A DNA stretch of 64,000 nt from Oceanimonas doudoroffii (GCF_002242685.1 NZ_NBIM01000001.1:1550001-1614000); one strand, 5' to 3'; positions 28,417 to 37,370 are shown, counted from the first letter of the stretch. Notes: generated by a model not told the origin, from the letters alone. Program-made: numbers and translations.

Positions 28417-29143
28417 AACGCTTCCTTATGTAATCGGGAATCACCGGCTGCGGACCACGGGTATCCAGCATGGCCGCCACCAGGTAGTCGGGAATAAACT
28501 GCTGGGCACTGGCCACCAGGCCGTGATCCGCCATGGAAATCAAGCGGGCATTGACCAGCCGTCCACCCTGGGTTTCGCTGATGGTGCCGTGCAGCAGATA
28601 CTGGGCATTGATGCGCCCGCTCAGCTGGCGGTGATCCCGGCTGGTGCTCACGTCCCCTTCGGGGGTAATGCGAATAAAGGGCAGCGCCTTGAAGTCCATG
28701 ACCTTGAGGCCGTACTGATTCAGCTGAAACATCATGGTTTCCGACAGCAGGCGGCCGAACTCGTCCTGGCTGGTGTAGTCTTCCTGACTGACAAAGCCAC
28801 TGACGGCAATGCCGGCCTGCCGGTTCATATGATGCGCCGACGACACCAGCCGGTAGGCCAGGGCCGACATGTGCTGTTGCAGCTGAGTCTGACCGCCCAC
28901 CAGCGACGGTCCCGCCTCGGGCAGATAGGCGCTGCGGGTGCCGGCGCTCATGCGCATGGGCACGCCATCCTGGCTGTGACGGGGAGAACGGACGGGGGCC
29001 GGCGGTTCGCCCAGCGGCTGATGACTGACATAATGAGCCGCGTGATCGTGGGGAAGATAATGGTTCTGGCCGTCGAACCGAGGGCTTCCGGCACAGGCGG
29101 ACAGCCCCAGGGCGGCGGCCAGAACAATAAGGGCTCTTGTCAT
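28406..29143 (-). CDS. flgO: Flagellar outer-membrane lipoprotein FlgO
   Basis: FlgO is an outer-membrane lipoprotein needed with FlgP and FlgT for stable, fully motile polar flagella in Vibrio. I start at the ATG at 29143 (GGGAG seven bases upstream) because it opens MTRALIVLAAALGLSACAG, a lipobox. The body has AYRLVSSAHHMNRQAGIAVSGFVSQEDY and FGRLLSETMMFQLNQYGLKVMDFK. The product is 245 residues. A sigma-28 promoter match lies upstream. Confidence 0.88.
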   Translation of the reverse strand: MTRALIVLAAALGLSACAGSPRFDGQNHYLPHDHAAHYVSHQPLGEPPAPVRSPRHSQDGVPMRMSAGTRSAYLPEAGPSLVGGQTQLQQHMSALAYRLVSSAHHMNRQAGIAVSGFVSQEDYTSQDEFGRLLSETMMFQLNQYGLKVMDFKALPFIRITPEGDVSTSRDHRQLSGRINAQYLLHGTISETQGGRLVNARLISMADHGLVASAQQFIPDYLVAAMLDTRGPQPVIPDYIRKRYEK

Positions 29144-29177
29144 CAACAGACTCCCGAACAAAAACAGAATGATTATC

Positions 29178-29204
29178 CTATCGGCCGCCGGCGCACCAAC
29201 TTTA
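29178..29204 (-). promoter_or_regulatory. Sigma-28 (FliA) promoter for flgOP
   Basis: On the minus strand TAAAGTTG, 11 bases, then GCCGATAG match the FliA consensus at 15 of 16 box positions if G is allowed at the end. It lies about 35 bp before the flgO start. Confidence 0.85.
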
Positions 29205-29233
29205 CTCTTTCGCGCCGACGATATGCCGGTACC

Positions 29234-29249
29234 CGGCAAGAATTTTGCA
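29234..29249 (+). promoter_or_regulatory. Probable sigma-54 promoter for flgT
   Basis: CGGCAAGAATTTTGCA has GG and GC ten bases apart and TTGCA at -12. It lies about 60 bp before the flgT start and back to back with the flgO sigma-28 promoter. Confidence 0.65.
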
Positions 29250-29308
29250 TAATTCCTGCCATCTTTGCACCGAAGCCATTCGGCTCATCATGTTACAGGA
29301 AGAACGCC

Positions 29309-30445
29309 GTGCCGATAAAATCCCTCGCTTCACTGCTATTGCTATTTCCACTACTCGTTCGGGCCGACTGGTACCAGGCCGAAGGCTCGGCACCGCTCAG
29401 CCTGGGCGTCGATACCGCCCGCCAGCAGGCCCTGGAGCAAGCCCTGAGCGACGCCCTGCTGCAATCGGGGGCGTCCCTGAGCACGGTACAGTCGGCCACC
29501 AACGGTGCTTTTACCGGTCAGCAACTGGACATTTCCGCCCAGGGCGAACTGATGGATTACGTGATCCTCGACGAGCAGCGCCGTCAGGGCCGGCTGTGGC
29601 TGACGGTACGCGCCGACATCTGGCCCGGCGAACGCCGCCAGCAGGCGCAGTGCGCCAGCCGCTACCGTCCGGGCATGAGCATTACTCCCCTTACCCTGCT
29701 GCGGCCGGAGCAGGCCAGCACCGGCCAAATCTATGAATTGGGTGCGGCCGTTGCCGAACGGCTGGCGGCCAGGTTGTCGCCAAACGTCAATATTACGTCA
29801 ACCCCGGCGCAAGGGCTGAGCACCGACACCGCCCTGCCCCGCAATGCCGGCCTGCGCCAGGGCGGCGATGTGCTGGCCAGCCGGCAGCAGGCCCGGCTGC
29901 TGCTCAGTGGCGTCATTGAAGATATCGGCATAGAAGACGGCCACTGGACCAAATGGACCTTTTCCGACATTCCCCGGGACTTCCGCCTGCGCGTCACCCT
30001 GGAGGATGCCCTCACCGGCGATACCCTGTTGCAGCGCCAGTATCAGACCCGCTCCAGTTGGGACTATGGCAAGCACGACAAGGTCAATGTACATGAACAG
30101 GTTTTTTGGAATTCGGGCTACGGCCAGGCGGTGACGCAGTTGCTGGACACCATTGGCCGGGATCTGACCCAGGCCCAGGCCTGCCTCAAGGCGGTGGGCA
30201 ACATAGTGCAGCAGTCGGAGGAAGGCGTATTGATGGATCTGGGCCGACGGGAAGGCATTCAGGTGGGCGATCGCTTCACCCTCAGCCACCGCCGCCAGCT
30301 AACGCCCGGCTATTACGGCGAAACCCACTCCCAGGCCACCTTTGTGGTACAGCAAAGCCACGGCGACTACAGCCTGCTGAAGCCGGCCAATGCCGAAGCC
30401 GGCCGCACTCAGGTTGCTCCCGGCGACCGGCTGATACAGCTGTAA
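29309..30445 (+). CDS. flgT: Flagellar H-ring protein FlgT
   Basis: FlgT forms the H ring that supports the sodium-driven motor's T ring. The start is a GTG at 29309 with AGGAAG eight bases upstream. It opens a signal peptide (MPIKSLASLLLLFPLLVRA), then DWYQAEGSAPLSLGVDTARQQALEQALSDALLQ, the N-terminal FlgT domain. The 378-residue length fits. The frame runs open back to 28523, but that part is antisense to flgO and not coding. FlgT with FlgO and FlgP implies a Vibrio/Aeromonas-like polar flagellum. Confidence 0.9.
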   Translation: MPIKSLASLLLLFPLLVRADWYQAEGSAPLSLGVDTARQQALEQALSDALLQSGASLSTVQSATNGAFTGQQLDISAQGELMDYVILDEQRRQGRLWLTVRADIWPGERRQQAQCASRYRPGMSITPLTLLRPEQASTGQIYELGAAVAERLAARLSPNVNITSTPAQGLSTDTALPRNAGLRQGGDVLASRQQARLLLSGVIEDIGIEDGHWTKWTFSDIPRDFRLRVTLEDALTGDTLLQRQYQTRSSWDYGKHDKVNVHEQVFWNSGYGQAVTQLLDTIGRDLTQAQACLKAVGNIVQQSEEGVLMDLGRREGIQVGDRFTLSHRRQLTPGYYGETHSQATFVVQQSHGDYSLLKPANAEAGRTQVAPGDRLIQL

Positions 30446-30521
30446 AAGCGGCTACTTAATCGGCAAACGCACGTACCGGCGTTGCGCCCACGGGGGAAAT
30501 TTGCAATATTGTGCCGGCCCT

Positions 30522-30596
30522 GTCCCCGTAGTTTAATGGATAAAACAAGCCCCTCCTAAGGGTTAGATGCAGGTTCGATTCCTGCCGGGGACGCCA
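30522..30596 (+). tRNA. tRNA-Arg (anticodon CCT)
   Basis: A complete cloverleaf: acceptor GTCCCCG with CGGGGAC, anticodon loop CTCCTAA with CCT, T-loop GGTTCGATTCC, discriminator G and encoded CCA. It reads AGG codons. No integrase or duplicated 3' end was seen nearby. Confidence 0.95.
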
Positions 30597-30659
30597 TCAC
30601 TTCGATGTGTTCACCCCTTTTCTGCTACATTGGCTACTCCTTTATCACGGGAGCCATAC

Positions 30660-31490
30660 ATGTCCAGATCCGTTCTTATCACCGGTTGTTCTTCCGGCAT
30701 TGGCCAGTGCGCCGCCCACTACCTGCAGCAGCAGGGATTTCATGTTATCGCCTCGGCACGCCATGAACAGGACGTGGCACAATTGAAACAGGATGGCCTG
30801 CCAGCGGTGCGGCTGGACCTGACCGATGACGCCAGCATCGAACGGGGCCTTGAACAAGCCCTGGCACTGACCGACGGCGAACTTTACGGCCTGTTCAATA
30901 ACGGTGCCTACGGCCAGCCCGGCGCCCTGGAAGACCTGCCTACCGCCGCACTGCGCGAGCAGTTCAATACCAACCTGTTTGGCACCCACCACCTGACCCG
31001 GCTGGTGCTGCCCTTGATGCTCAACGCCGGTGAAGGCCGCATTATTCAGAACAGTTCGGTGCTGGGGCTGGTGGCCATGCAATATCGCGGCGCCTACAAC
31101 GCCACCAAGTTTGCCCTGGAAGGCTATACCGACACCCTGCGCCTGGAGCTGGCGGGCACCGGGGTACATGTCAGCCTGCTGGAGCCCGGTCCCATCGAAA
31201 CCCGTTTTCGTGCCAACGCCAAAACCGCCTTTTTGCGACATATCGACATGGCCCACAGCCGCCATCGCCAAGGCTATGAACAAACCCTGGCCCGCTTGGA
31301 AAAACCCGGCCCAAGCTCACGCTACAGCCTGGGGCCGGAAGCCTGCCTGCCGCCGTTGTTGCACGCCCTGACCAGCGCCAACCCGAACATTCGCTATCCG
31401 GTCACCCGCCCCACCAAAATGCTGGGCTGGCTGCGCCGGTTGCTGAGCGACCGCGCCCTGGATCGCATGATGCTGAAGGCGGGTGGCTGA
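30660..31490 (+). CDS. Short-chain dehydrogenase/reductase (YbbO-like)
   Basis: This SDR has the NAD(P)-binding glycine motif TGCSSGIG (residues about 8-15), NNGAYGQPG (the NNAG equivalent) and the catalytic YNATKFALEGYTDTLRLEL. The C-terminal part is SDR-classical. The 276-residue product resembles YbbO-type oxidoreductases; its substrate is unknown. GGGAG precedes the ATG at 30660. The overlap of downstream reading frames with the TraB-family gene is only apparent: that gene really starts at 31549. Confidence 0.8.
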   Translation: MSRSVLITGCSSGIGQCAAHYLQQQGFHVIASARHEQDVAQLKQDGLPAVRLDLTDDASIERGLEQALALTDGELYGLFNNGAYGQPGALEDLPTAALREQFNTNLFGTHHLTRLVLPLMLNAGEGRIIQNSSVLGLVAMQYRGAYNATKFALEGYTDTLRLELAGTGVHVSLLEPGPIETRFRANAKTAFLRHIDMAHSRHRQGYEQTLARLEKPGPSSRYSLGPEACLPPLLHALTSANPNIRYPVTRPTKMLGWLRRLLSDRALDRMMLKAGG

Positions 31491-31548
31491 TGCCAGGCCT
31501 CGCGCCAAGCCCCATACTCACATCGGCACAAACCTGAGCGAGGGCATC

Positions 31549-32388
31549 ATGAAATTCTTTATACCGCTGCTGCTATGGCTGTGGTGCGGCCAGCTCCTTG
31601 CCGCCCCCGCCCTGTGGCAGGCCACTCGGGGGGAGCAGCAGCTCTGGTTGTTTGGCTCGATACACATTGCCGATGAACGCCTCGCCACCTTGCCACCGTC
31701 ACTGCTGCAAGCCCTTGAAGATAGCGAGCTGTTACTGTTGGAGGTGGATCCGCTCAAGGTCGACACCGCAGATATTGCCTACCTGCTGCAACCCGGCAGC
31801 GACTGGCCGGCCCGGCTGGGGCAGGACCTGACAAGCCGTCTGGAACAGGCCGTAACCCAACATGGCCAGCCGCATCTGCGCCGGCTACCTCCCTGGTTTG
31901 CGGCGCTGCAACTGAGTCAGTTGCGGGCCGCCGAACTCGGCTTTCACAGTCGTCAGGGGGTCGATATGCGGCTGCGACTACGGGCCCGCCAGCAGGGCCT
32001 GCCGGTGGCCGGGCTGGAGTCGCCGGCGTTGGCGATGGGCCTGTTGGCGTCACTGCAGGAGCGAGGCCTTGAGCAGGACTTTGTTGCACACAGCCTGAAC
32101 GAGCTGGAACAGATGCAAGGCCACCTCGACCGGCTGCTGAAAACCTGGCTGAGCGGCGACGAACAGGCCCTGCTGGCCTTGCTGCAGGAACAACAAAGCC
32201 CGGCGTTAACCGCCTTTATCGAAGACGAACTGCTGATCCGGCGCAATCACTTGTGGCTGGAGCGCCTGGAGCAACTGGCGCCATCACGGGCGCTGATGGT
32301 GGTGGGTGCCCTGCATCTTTATGGTGAGCGAGGTCTCATTTCAATGCTTCGCCAGGCCGGCTATACCCTGACCAGGGTCGAGGAGTAA
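31549..32388 (+). CDS. TraB/GumN-family protein
   Basis: The protein starts with a signal peptide (MKFFIPLLLWLWCGQLLAAPALW) at the ATG at 31549, with GAGGG upstream. It has the family core LFGSIHIADERLATLPPSLLQALEDSELLLLEVDP and, near the end, LMVVGALHLYGERGLISMLRQAGYTL. TraB/GumN proteins resemble the Tiki proteases, with a GxxH motif in LFGSIH and in VVGALH. The function in bacteria is unclear. The length is 279 residues. Confidence 0.8.
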   Translation: MKFFIPLLLWLWCGQLLAAPALWQATRGEQQLWLFGSIHIADERLATLPPSLLQALEDSELLLLEVDPLKVDTADIAYLLQPGSDWPARLGQDLTSRLEQAVTQHGQPHLRRLPPWFAALQLSQLRAAELGFHSRQGVDMRLRLRARQQGLPVAGLESPALAMGLLASLQERGLEQDFVAHSLNELEQMQGHLDRLLKTWLSGDEQALLALLQEQQSPALTAFIEDELLIRRNHLWLERLEQLAPSRALMVVGALHLYGERGLISMLRQAGYTLTRVEE

Positions 32389-32469
32389 CCACTTTATTGA
32401 TCAGGATCAGCATGCCCGCATGAGGTCTCGCTAGGATGCACACAAAGGCAACGCGAAAGGAGACACTCC

Positions 32470-32619
32470 ATGGCATTCTGGCTCGATTTAATGTTTGGCA
32501 GCGATGTGGGCTTGATGTCCATGATCGTCGTTATCGCCACCGCCCTGCTGATCAGCTTTTACGCCGGCTACTTCATTTACAAGGTGATGAAGTCCGATCC
32601 CGACCAGGCCGGCCGCTAA
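32470..32619 (+). CDS. DUF3149-type small membrane protein
   Basis: This 49-codon gene has AAGGAG before its ATG. It encodes MAFWLDLMFGSDVGLMSMIV followed by a single hydrophobic segment (VIATALLISFYAGYFIY) and a short charged tail. The LxFGSxxGLMS start is typical of DUF3149 proteins. It lies alone between the TraB gene and smrA with a strong terminator after it. Function unknown. Confidence 0.75.
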   Translation: MAFWLDLMFGSDVGLMSMIVVIATALLISFYAGYFIYKVMKSDPDQAGR

Positions 32620-32632
32620 AAAGGCGTTAACC

Positions 32633-32674
32633 AACGACGGAGCCCAACCTCCTCCTCCCCCGGGCTCCGTCGTT
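32633..32674 (+). terminator. Hairpin terminator after the DUF3149 gene
   Basis: AACGACGGAGCCC pairs perfectly with GGGCTCCGTCGTT across a 16-base loop, followed by a C/T-rich tract. Confidence 0.75.
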
Positions 32675-32732
32675 CCCCCTTTCAATTCATTGGCTTATAC
32701 TGCGGCTAATCCCGAATCAAAGGAGCCGTGCC

Positions 32733-33314
32733 ATGAGCCATTCCGACTGGTCGTCCTTTCTGGGTGAGCTGGACGGGCTTACCCCCATCAAGCAGGACAC
32801 CCTGCCCGCCGGTCACCGCAACGGGCGGGACTCTGCCAGCCTGGCCGAGCGTCGCCGGGCCGTCGAAACCGAAGCCGAGGCGGCCGAAGCCGGTCTTTCC
32901 CTCGACCAGGTGGTACTGCTGCGCCCCGATGACATCGTCAGCTACAAGAAGCCCGGCGTACAGGACGGTGTATTCAAAAAGCTGCGCCTGGGCAAATACC
33001 CCTGTGAAGCCCGGCTTGATCTGCATCATCACAGCGTGGAGCGGGCCCGGGATGCCCTGCTGAACTTTATTCAGGGCTGCCTGCGCCGGGACATTCGCGC
33101 CGTGCAGGTGGTGCATGGCAAGGGCGAACGCAGCCAGCCGCCGGCCCTGCTCAAGAGCTATGTGTCCGGCTGGCTGCCGCAACTGCCGGAAGTGCTGGCC
33201 TGCCACAGTGCCCAGCGCCAGCACGGCGGCAGTGGCTGCCTTTATGTGCTGCTGCGCAAGGGCGAGCAGGCCAAACAACATACCCGCGAGCGGCTGCAAA
33301 GCCGTCAGGGCTGA
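32733..33314 (+). CDS. smrA: Smr-domain endonuclease, SmrA (YdaL) type
   Basis: The 193-residue protein has a C-terminal Smr domain with the hallmark ARLDLHHHSVERARDALLNFI and VQVVHGKGERS motifs, and HGGSGCLYVLL near the end. The KKPGVQDGVFKKLRLGKYP stretch matches SmrA (YdaL) more than SmrB. Smr domains nick nucleic acids; SmrB acts on stalled ribosome collisions, and SmrA's role is less certain. AAGGAG precedes the start. Confidence 0.82.
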   Translation: MSHSDWSSFLGELDGLTPIKQDTLPAGHRNGRDSASLAERRRAVETEAEAAEAGLSLDQVVLLRPDDIVSYKKPGVQDGVFKKLRLGKYPCEARLDLHHHSVERARDALLNFIQGCLRRDIRAVQVVHGKGERSQPPALLKSYVSGWLPQLPEVLACHSAQRQHGGSGCLYVLLRKGEQAKQHTRERLQSRQG

Positions 33315-33336
33315 TCTCTTTTTCAAGGAATTTCCC

Positions 33337-34812
33337 ATGTCATATTCCGCACTGGAGCAACACTTTGAACAGCTGCATCACCTGCAGCACCTGGGCGCCA
33401 TCTGTGGCTGGGATCAGGCCACCATGATGCCCGCCGGCGGCAACGAGGCCAGGGCCGAGGCCCTTGGCACCCTGGCGGTGTTGTGTCACCAGCAACTGCA
33501 GGATCCGCGTCTGGGCGACTGGTTTACCGCCGCCGAACACGACGCGTTGAATGCCGAACAACAACAAAGCCTGGCCGAGATGCGCCGGGCCTGGCGCGAC
33601 GCCACCCTGCTGCCCGCCGATCTGGTACGCGCCCGCTCCCTTGCCGGCTCCCGCTGCGAGCACGCCTGGCGCAGCCTGCGTCCGGCCAACGACTGGGCCG
33701 GCTTTCTGCCGCTGTTTGAAGAGGTGGTGTCGCTGTCTCGGGAAGCCGCCAGTGCCCGGGCCGACGCCCTGGGGCTGTCCCGTTACGACAGCCTGCTGGA
33801 GCAGTACGAACCGGGCATGCGCAGCCAGACCCTGGACGGGCTTTTTGGTGAGCTGGGCGGCTGGCTACCGGGGCTCATTGCCGAGGTGCAGGAAAAGCAG
33901 CGCTTCGAGACCGTGCTGCCACTGCAGGGTCCCTTTGCCACCGACAAACAAAAGGCCCTGGGGCTGGAGGTCATGGGCTGGCTCGGCTTTGACTTCCACC
34001 ACGGTCGGCTGGACGTCAGTGCCCACCCCTTTTGCGGGGGTGTCAGCGAGGATGTGCGCCTGACCACCCGTTACGACGAAGCCGATGTGGCCCAGGCGCT
34101 GATGGGTATCGTTCACGAAACCGGCCACGCCCGTTACGAGCAGGGCCTGCCCGCCCAGTGGCGCCGGCTGCCGGTGGGCCAGGCCAGATCCATGGGTGTG
34201 CATGAATCCCAGAGCCTGTTCTTTGAAATGCAGCTGGGCCGCCACCCGGCCTTTCTTGCTCGCCTGGCCCCCTTGCTGGCACAGCACTTCGGCGAGCAGC
34301 CGGCCTTTGCCGCCGACAACCTGGCCCGGCTCTATACTCGGGTAAAACCGGGTTTTATTCGTGTGGACGCCGACGAGGTCACCTACCCCGCCCATGTCAT
34401 GCTGCGCTACGACATCGAGCGGGATCTGATCGAAGGCAGGCTGGAAGCCCGGGATCTGCCCGAGCGCTGGGATCAGCTAATGCAGCACTACCTTGGACTC
34501 AGCACCAAGGGCAACTACACCAACGGCTGCCTGCAGGACATTCACTGGACCGACGGCAGCTTTGGCTATTTCCCCAGCTACACCCTGGGCGCCATTTACG
34601 CCGCCCAGCTGGCCGAGGCCATGCAGCAGCAACTGGGTACTTTTGAGCGGCTGATCGGCGAGGATCTGCCGGCGGTGTTTGGCTGGCTGGAGCAAAAGGT
34701 ATGGCGTCATGCCAGCCTGCTATCCACAGAGGCTCTGATGACCCAGGCCAGTGGTCAGGCCCTGAGCGCGGCCCCCTTTGAGCGCCACCTCAAGCAACGG
34801 TATTCAGGCTGA
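33337..34812 (+). CDS. M32-family carboxypeptidase Taq
   Basis: A cytoplasmic zinc metallocarboxypeptidase that trims C-terminal residues from peptides. The HEXXH zinc motif is HETGH at residues 260-264, and the C-terminal half contains MGVHESQSLFFEMQLG and DADEVTYPAHVMLRYDIE. I start at the ATG at 33337 (AAGGAA upstream), which gives 491 residues, the usual size. The frame is open further upstream within smrA, but that overlap is an artefact. Confidence 0.9.
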   Translation: MSYSALEQHFEQLHHLQHLGAICGWDQATMMPAGGNEARAEALGTLAVLCHQQLQDPRLGDWFTAAEHDALNAEQQQSLAEMRRAWRDATLLPADLVRARSLAGSRCEHAWRSLRPANDWAGFLPLFEEVVSLSREAASARADALGLSRYDSLLEQYEPGMRSQTLDGLFGELGGWLPGLIAEVQEKQRFETVLPLQGPFATDKQKALGLEVMGWLGFDFHHGRLDVSAHPFCGGVSEDVRLTTRYDEADVAQALMGIVHETGHARYEQGLPAQWRRLPVGQARSMGVHESQSLFFEMQLGRHPAFLARLAPLLAQHFGEQPAFAADNLARLYTRVKPGFIRVDADEVTYPAHVMLRYDIERDLIEGRLEARDLPERWDQLMQHYLGLSTKGNYTNGCLQDIHWTDGSFGYFPSYTLGAIYAAQLAEAMQQQLGTFERLIGEDLPAVFGWLEQKVWRHASLLSTEALMTQASGQALSAAPFERHLKQRYSG

Positions 34813-34876
34813 GTGGGCTATGCTCAACAACAGGGCCTGACTGAATCAGGACCATGCCGGCCAGGGAGGGCCGCCG

Positions 34877-35254
34877 ATGGAAGAAAAGAAACCGCGCCAC
34901 CGGCTGGTGGTGTTTTACGACGGTTCCTGTGAAAGCTGCATACGGGACAGGGTCCGATATGAGCGTTGGGCCGGGGAGCAGGGCAAGGAAATTTGCTGGT
35001 TCGACATCACCGACAGGGAAGACGTGTTGCTGAGCCTGGGGATCAGTCCGCAGCAGGCGCTGCAGGAACTGCATGTGCAGACCGCCGAGGGCGAGATTTT
35101 TTCGGAGCTGGATGCCTACATATTACTGATGAAACGCGTGCCCCGACTGCGGCCTCTGGCCCTGTTCATCGGTTTGCCGGTCATTCGCCCGACCCTGTCC
35201 TGGCTCTATCGTCACTGGGTGCGCAGCCGGCTGGAACGGGAAGGTCGACTCTGA
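34877..35254 (+). CDS. DUF393 thiol-disulfide-type (DCC1-like) protein
   Basis: The 125-residue protein has YDGSCESC at about residues 14-21, the DUF393 (DCC) signature with a CxxC pair and a thioredoxin-like context. It also has RLRPLALFIGLPVIRPTLSWLYRHWVRSRL at the C-terminus. The substrate is unknown. It lies between the M32 peptidase and KAS III genes. Confidence 0.8.
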   Translation: MEEKKPRHRLVVFYDGSCESCIRDRVRYERWAGEQGKEICWFDITDREDVLLSLGISPQQALQELHVQTAEGEIFSELDAYILLMKRVPRLRPLALFIGLPVIRPTLSWLYRHWVRSRLEREGRL

Positions 35255-35329
35255 CCCGGTCAGCGGCATGACAGGCGCCCCGCGCCGGGGCATAATCGTT
35301 CAAGTAACACACATCACAGCGGGAATGCC

Positions 35330-36415
35330 ATGAGTTATGCCACCATCACCGGCTGGGGCAAGTGTCTGCCGCCGGCCGTGCTCAGCAATGACGATCTCAG
35401 CACCTTTCTCGATACCTCCGACGACTGGATTCAAAGCCGCACCGGCATTCGTGCCCGGCGCATTTCCCATGTGAACACCTCGACGCTCGCCACCGTGGCC
35501 GCCCGCCACGCCCTGGCCGCCGCCGGCCTGGAAGCCAGCCAGATAGACGGCATTATCCTCGCTACCGCCAGCCCCGACAGCCTGGTGCCGAGCGCCGCCT
35601 CGGCGGTGCAGCGCAACCTCGGCATTACCAGCGCCGCGGTGTTTGACCTCAACGCCGCCTGCACCGGCTTTCTCTATGGCCTGAGCGTGGGCTCGGCACT
35701 GATACGGACCGGCAGCCTGCGGCGGGTACTGGTGATCGGCGCCGAGCGCCTGACCCACTACCTGGACTGGACCCGCCGCGACACCGCCGTACTCTTTGGT
35801 GACGGCGCCGGCGCCGTGGTGCTGGAAGCCGGTAACGGCCCCGCCGGCCTGCTGGCCGACAAACTCGGCTGTGATGCCGAGGCCAGGGACATCCTGGCGG
35901 TGCCCGACTCCGGCACCAGCCGCACCCGTTTTGCCCATGTGGATGGCCTGTTTGAAGTGAACTTTGAAGGTCAGGAAATATTCAAACGGGCGGTACGCGG
36001 CATGGGCGAAGCCGCCGCGACCGTACTCGATCAGGCCGGAGTGAGCCCGTCGGACATCGACTTGTTGCTGCCCCACCAGGCCAATGTGCGCATTATTGAA
36101 ACCCTGGCCAAAAAAATGGCGGTACCGCCGGAGAAGGTCATGATCAACATTGCCGACTATGGCAATACCTCGGCGGCCACCGTGCCCATCGCCCTGTGCG
36201 AGGCGCTGGAACAGGGCCGCATTGTTCCCGGTGCCCTGCTGCTGACCGCCGCCTTTGGCGCCGGCCTGACCTGGGGTGCCGGCGTGATCCGCTGGGGGGA
36301 ACGGGTCACTCCCCTGGCCACGAGCGACGCCGCCCTGCCACCCTGTGAGTACAACGCCCTTGAGCTGCTGGCACCGGCCATTGAAGGCTGCCGGCAGGCC
36401 AATGGAAAAACGTGA
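35330..36415 (+). CDS. 3-oxoacyl-ACP synthase III-like condensing enzyme
   Basis: KAS III starts acyl chains by condensing an acyl-CoA with malonyl-ACP. The catalytic triad is present: C111 in [12 protein letters not shown]249 in LLPHQAN and N279 in YGNTSAA. The 361 residues are longer than housekeeping FabH (about 320) through an extra C-terminal tail (about 340-361). It is not in a fab operon: neighbours are a DUF393 protein and a tRNA region. It is likely a second KAS III for a specialised chain, but that is inference. Confidence 0.88.
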   Translation: MSYATITGWGKCLPPAVLSNDDLSTFLDTSDDWIQSRTGIRARRISHVNTSTLATVAARHALAAAGLEASQIDGIILATASPDSLVPSAASAVQRNLGITSAAVFDLNAACTGFLYGLSVGSALIRTGSLRRVLVIGAERLTHYLDWTRRDTAVLFGDGAGAVVLEAGNGPAGLLADKLGCDAEARDILAVPDSGTSRTRFAHVDGLFEVNFEGQEIFKRAVRGMGEAAATVLDQAGVSPSDIDLLLPHQANVRIIETLAKKMAVPPEKVMINIADYGNTSAATVPIALCEALEQGRIVPGALLLTAAFGAGLTWGAGVIRWGERVTPLATSDAALPPCEYNALELLAPAIEGCRQANGKT

Positions 36416-36490
36416 GACGGGAGACGTGTACGTCAGACGTCTTACGTTTTACCTTTTTTACGTCTCACGTGTTACATCTGACCTTTTACC
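36411..36490. repeat. ACGTC/TTACGT-rich motif, copy 2
   Basis: Just after the KAS III stop the sequence is built from GAGACG, TACGTC and CTTACGT units. ACGTGAGAC at 36410-36418 is inverted as GTCTCACGT at 36462-36470, so the RNA could fold into a hairpin. It resembles the segment at 11281-11330. Confidence 0.5.
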
Positions 36491-36499
36491 TCAAACAAA

Positions 36500-36979
36500 T
36501 CAGGCGGTGGCGTGCACCGACTCCAGTACCTCGAGCAGGCGCTCGGGTTGCTCGGGCAGGTGGGCGGTCAGCTGCCCTTGCATGCGCGCCAGGGTACGCG
36601 GATGCAGGTTGGCGGTCACCTCCGCCGGCAATTCGCTGCGGGCCGGCTTGAGCGGCTCCCCGCGCATTGCCAGCAGCAGCCGTAGGCTGTCCTGTTGCAA
36701 CTCACCCGCCAGCCGGCTCAGCCCGGTGGCCCGCGCCTCATCCACCGCCTCGGCAAACAGGGGCGGAGTAGGCTCGGGCAGGGCAAAATGGGCCCGCCAG
36801 TCCGGCTCACTCAGCCCGGCGGCCGGCTGGTCAATGCGCGGTAGATCCCGTGCGTCTTCCGACAGCATGGCCAGCAACAAGCCAAAATCCTCACGCCGGC
36901 CCTGGTGGACCGCCTGATTCAGGCTGTCTCCCAGCTGGCTGTCGTTGATCAGCAAATTGGCGTGAATGGGTGCGGCCAT
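36500..36979 (-). CDS. VC2046/SO_2500-family hypothetical protein
   Basis: The 159-residue product resembles a conserved gammaproteobacterial family of unknown function: QLGDSLNQAVHQGRREDFGLLLAMLSEDARD near the start and LYPRTLARMQGQL-like residues (here LHPRTLARMQGQL) near the end. It has no signal peptide or membrane segment. It is convergent with the KAS III gene and divergent from the tRNA-Tyr pair. Confidence 0.65.
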   Translation of the reverse strand: MAAPIHANLLINDSQLGDSLNQAVHQGRREDFGLLLAMLSEDARDLPRIDQPAAGLSEPDWRAHFALPEPTPPLFAEAVDEARATGLSRLAGELQQDSLRLLLAMRGEPLKPARSELPAEVTANLHPRTLARMQGQLTAHLPEQPERLLEVLESVHATA

Positions 36980-37111
36980 AAAAAGTGCGAAAAGTTTAAA
37001 AGTTAGGCATTTAAACCCTTATCGGCCGGAAAGCCCCGAATTTTAGTAAATTAATTGCCTTTCAGGGGTTCACATCGCCGTTCGTTTTGGTAGTATGCGC
37101 CCCACTGATGT

Positions 37112-37196
37112 GGAGGGGTTCCCGAGTGGCCAAAGGGATCAGACTGTAAATCTGACGGCTCAGCCTTCGCTGGTTCGAATCCAGCTCCCTCCACCA
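37112..37196 (+). tRNA. tRNA-Tyr (anticodon GTA), copy 1
   Basis: An 85-base class II tRNA: acceptor GGAGGGG with CTCCCTCC, anticodon GTA in CTGTAAATC, long variable arm and encoded CCA. It is identical to copy 2. Confidence 0.95.
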
Positions 37197-37250
37197 CCTA
37201 TTCAGTTCACCGCTGCGGCGCTGGACCACACAATTTGCAAGTTTACTCGT

Positions 37251-37335
37251 GGAGGGGTTCCCGAGTGGCCAAAGGGATCAGACTGTAAATCTGACGGCTC
37301 AGCCTTCGCTGGTTCGAATCCAGCTCCCTCCACCA
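37251..37335 (+). tRNA. tRNA-Tyr (anticodon GTA), copy 2
   Basis: The sequence is identical to copy 1, 54 bp downstream, so the two are probably one transcript. A strong terminator follows within 10 bp. Confidence 0.95.
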
Positions 37336-37340
37336 TCCTT

Positions 37341-37370
37341 AAAAAGCCGGTGCATTGCACCGGCTTTTTT
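37341..37370 (+). terminator. Intrinsic terminator after the tRNA-Tyr pair
   Basis: AAAAAGCCGGTGCA pairs with TGCACCGGCTTTTT, followed by T, five bases after copy 2. Confidence 0.93.

Noticed and set aside
28523..29308. Long N-terminal extension of the flgT frame
   Set aside because: It is antisense to flgO and lacks any flgT-like sequence; a GTG with a ribosome binding site and signal peptide at 29309 explains the gene.
30522..30596. tRNA-Arg as an integration site of a mobile island
   Set aside because: No integrase, no repeated tRNA 3' end and no shift in composition were seen; flanking genes look native.
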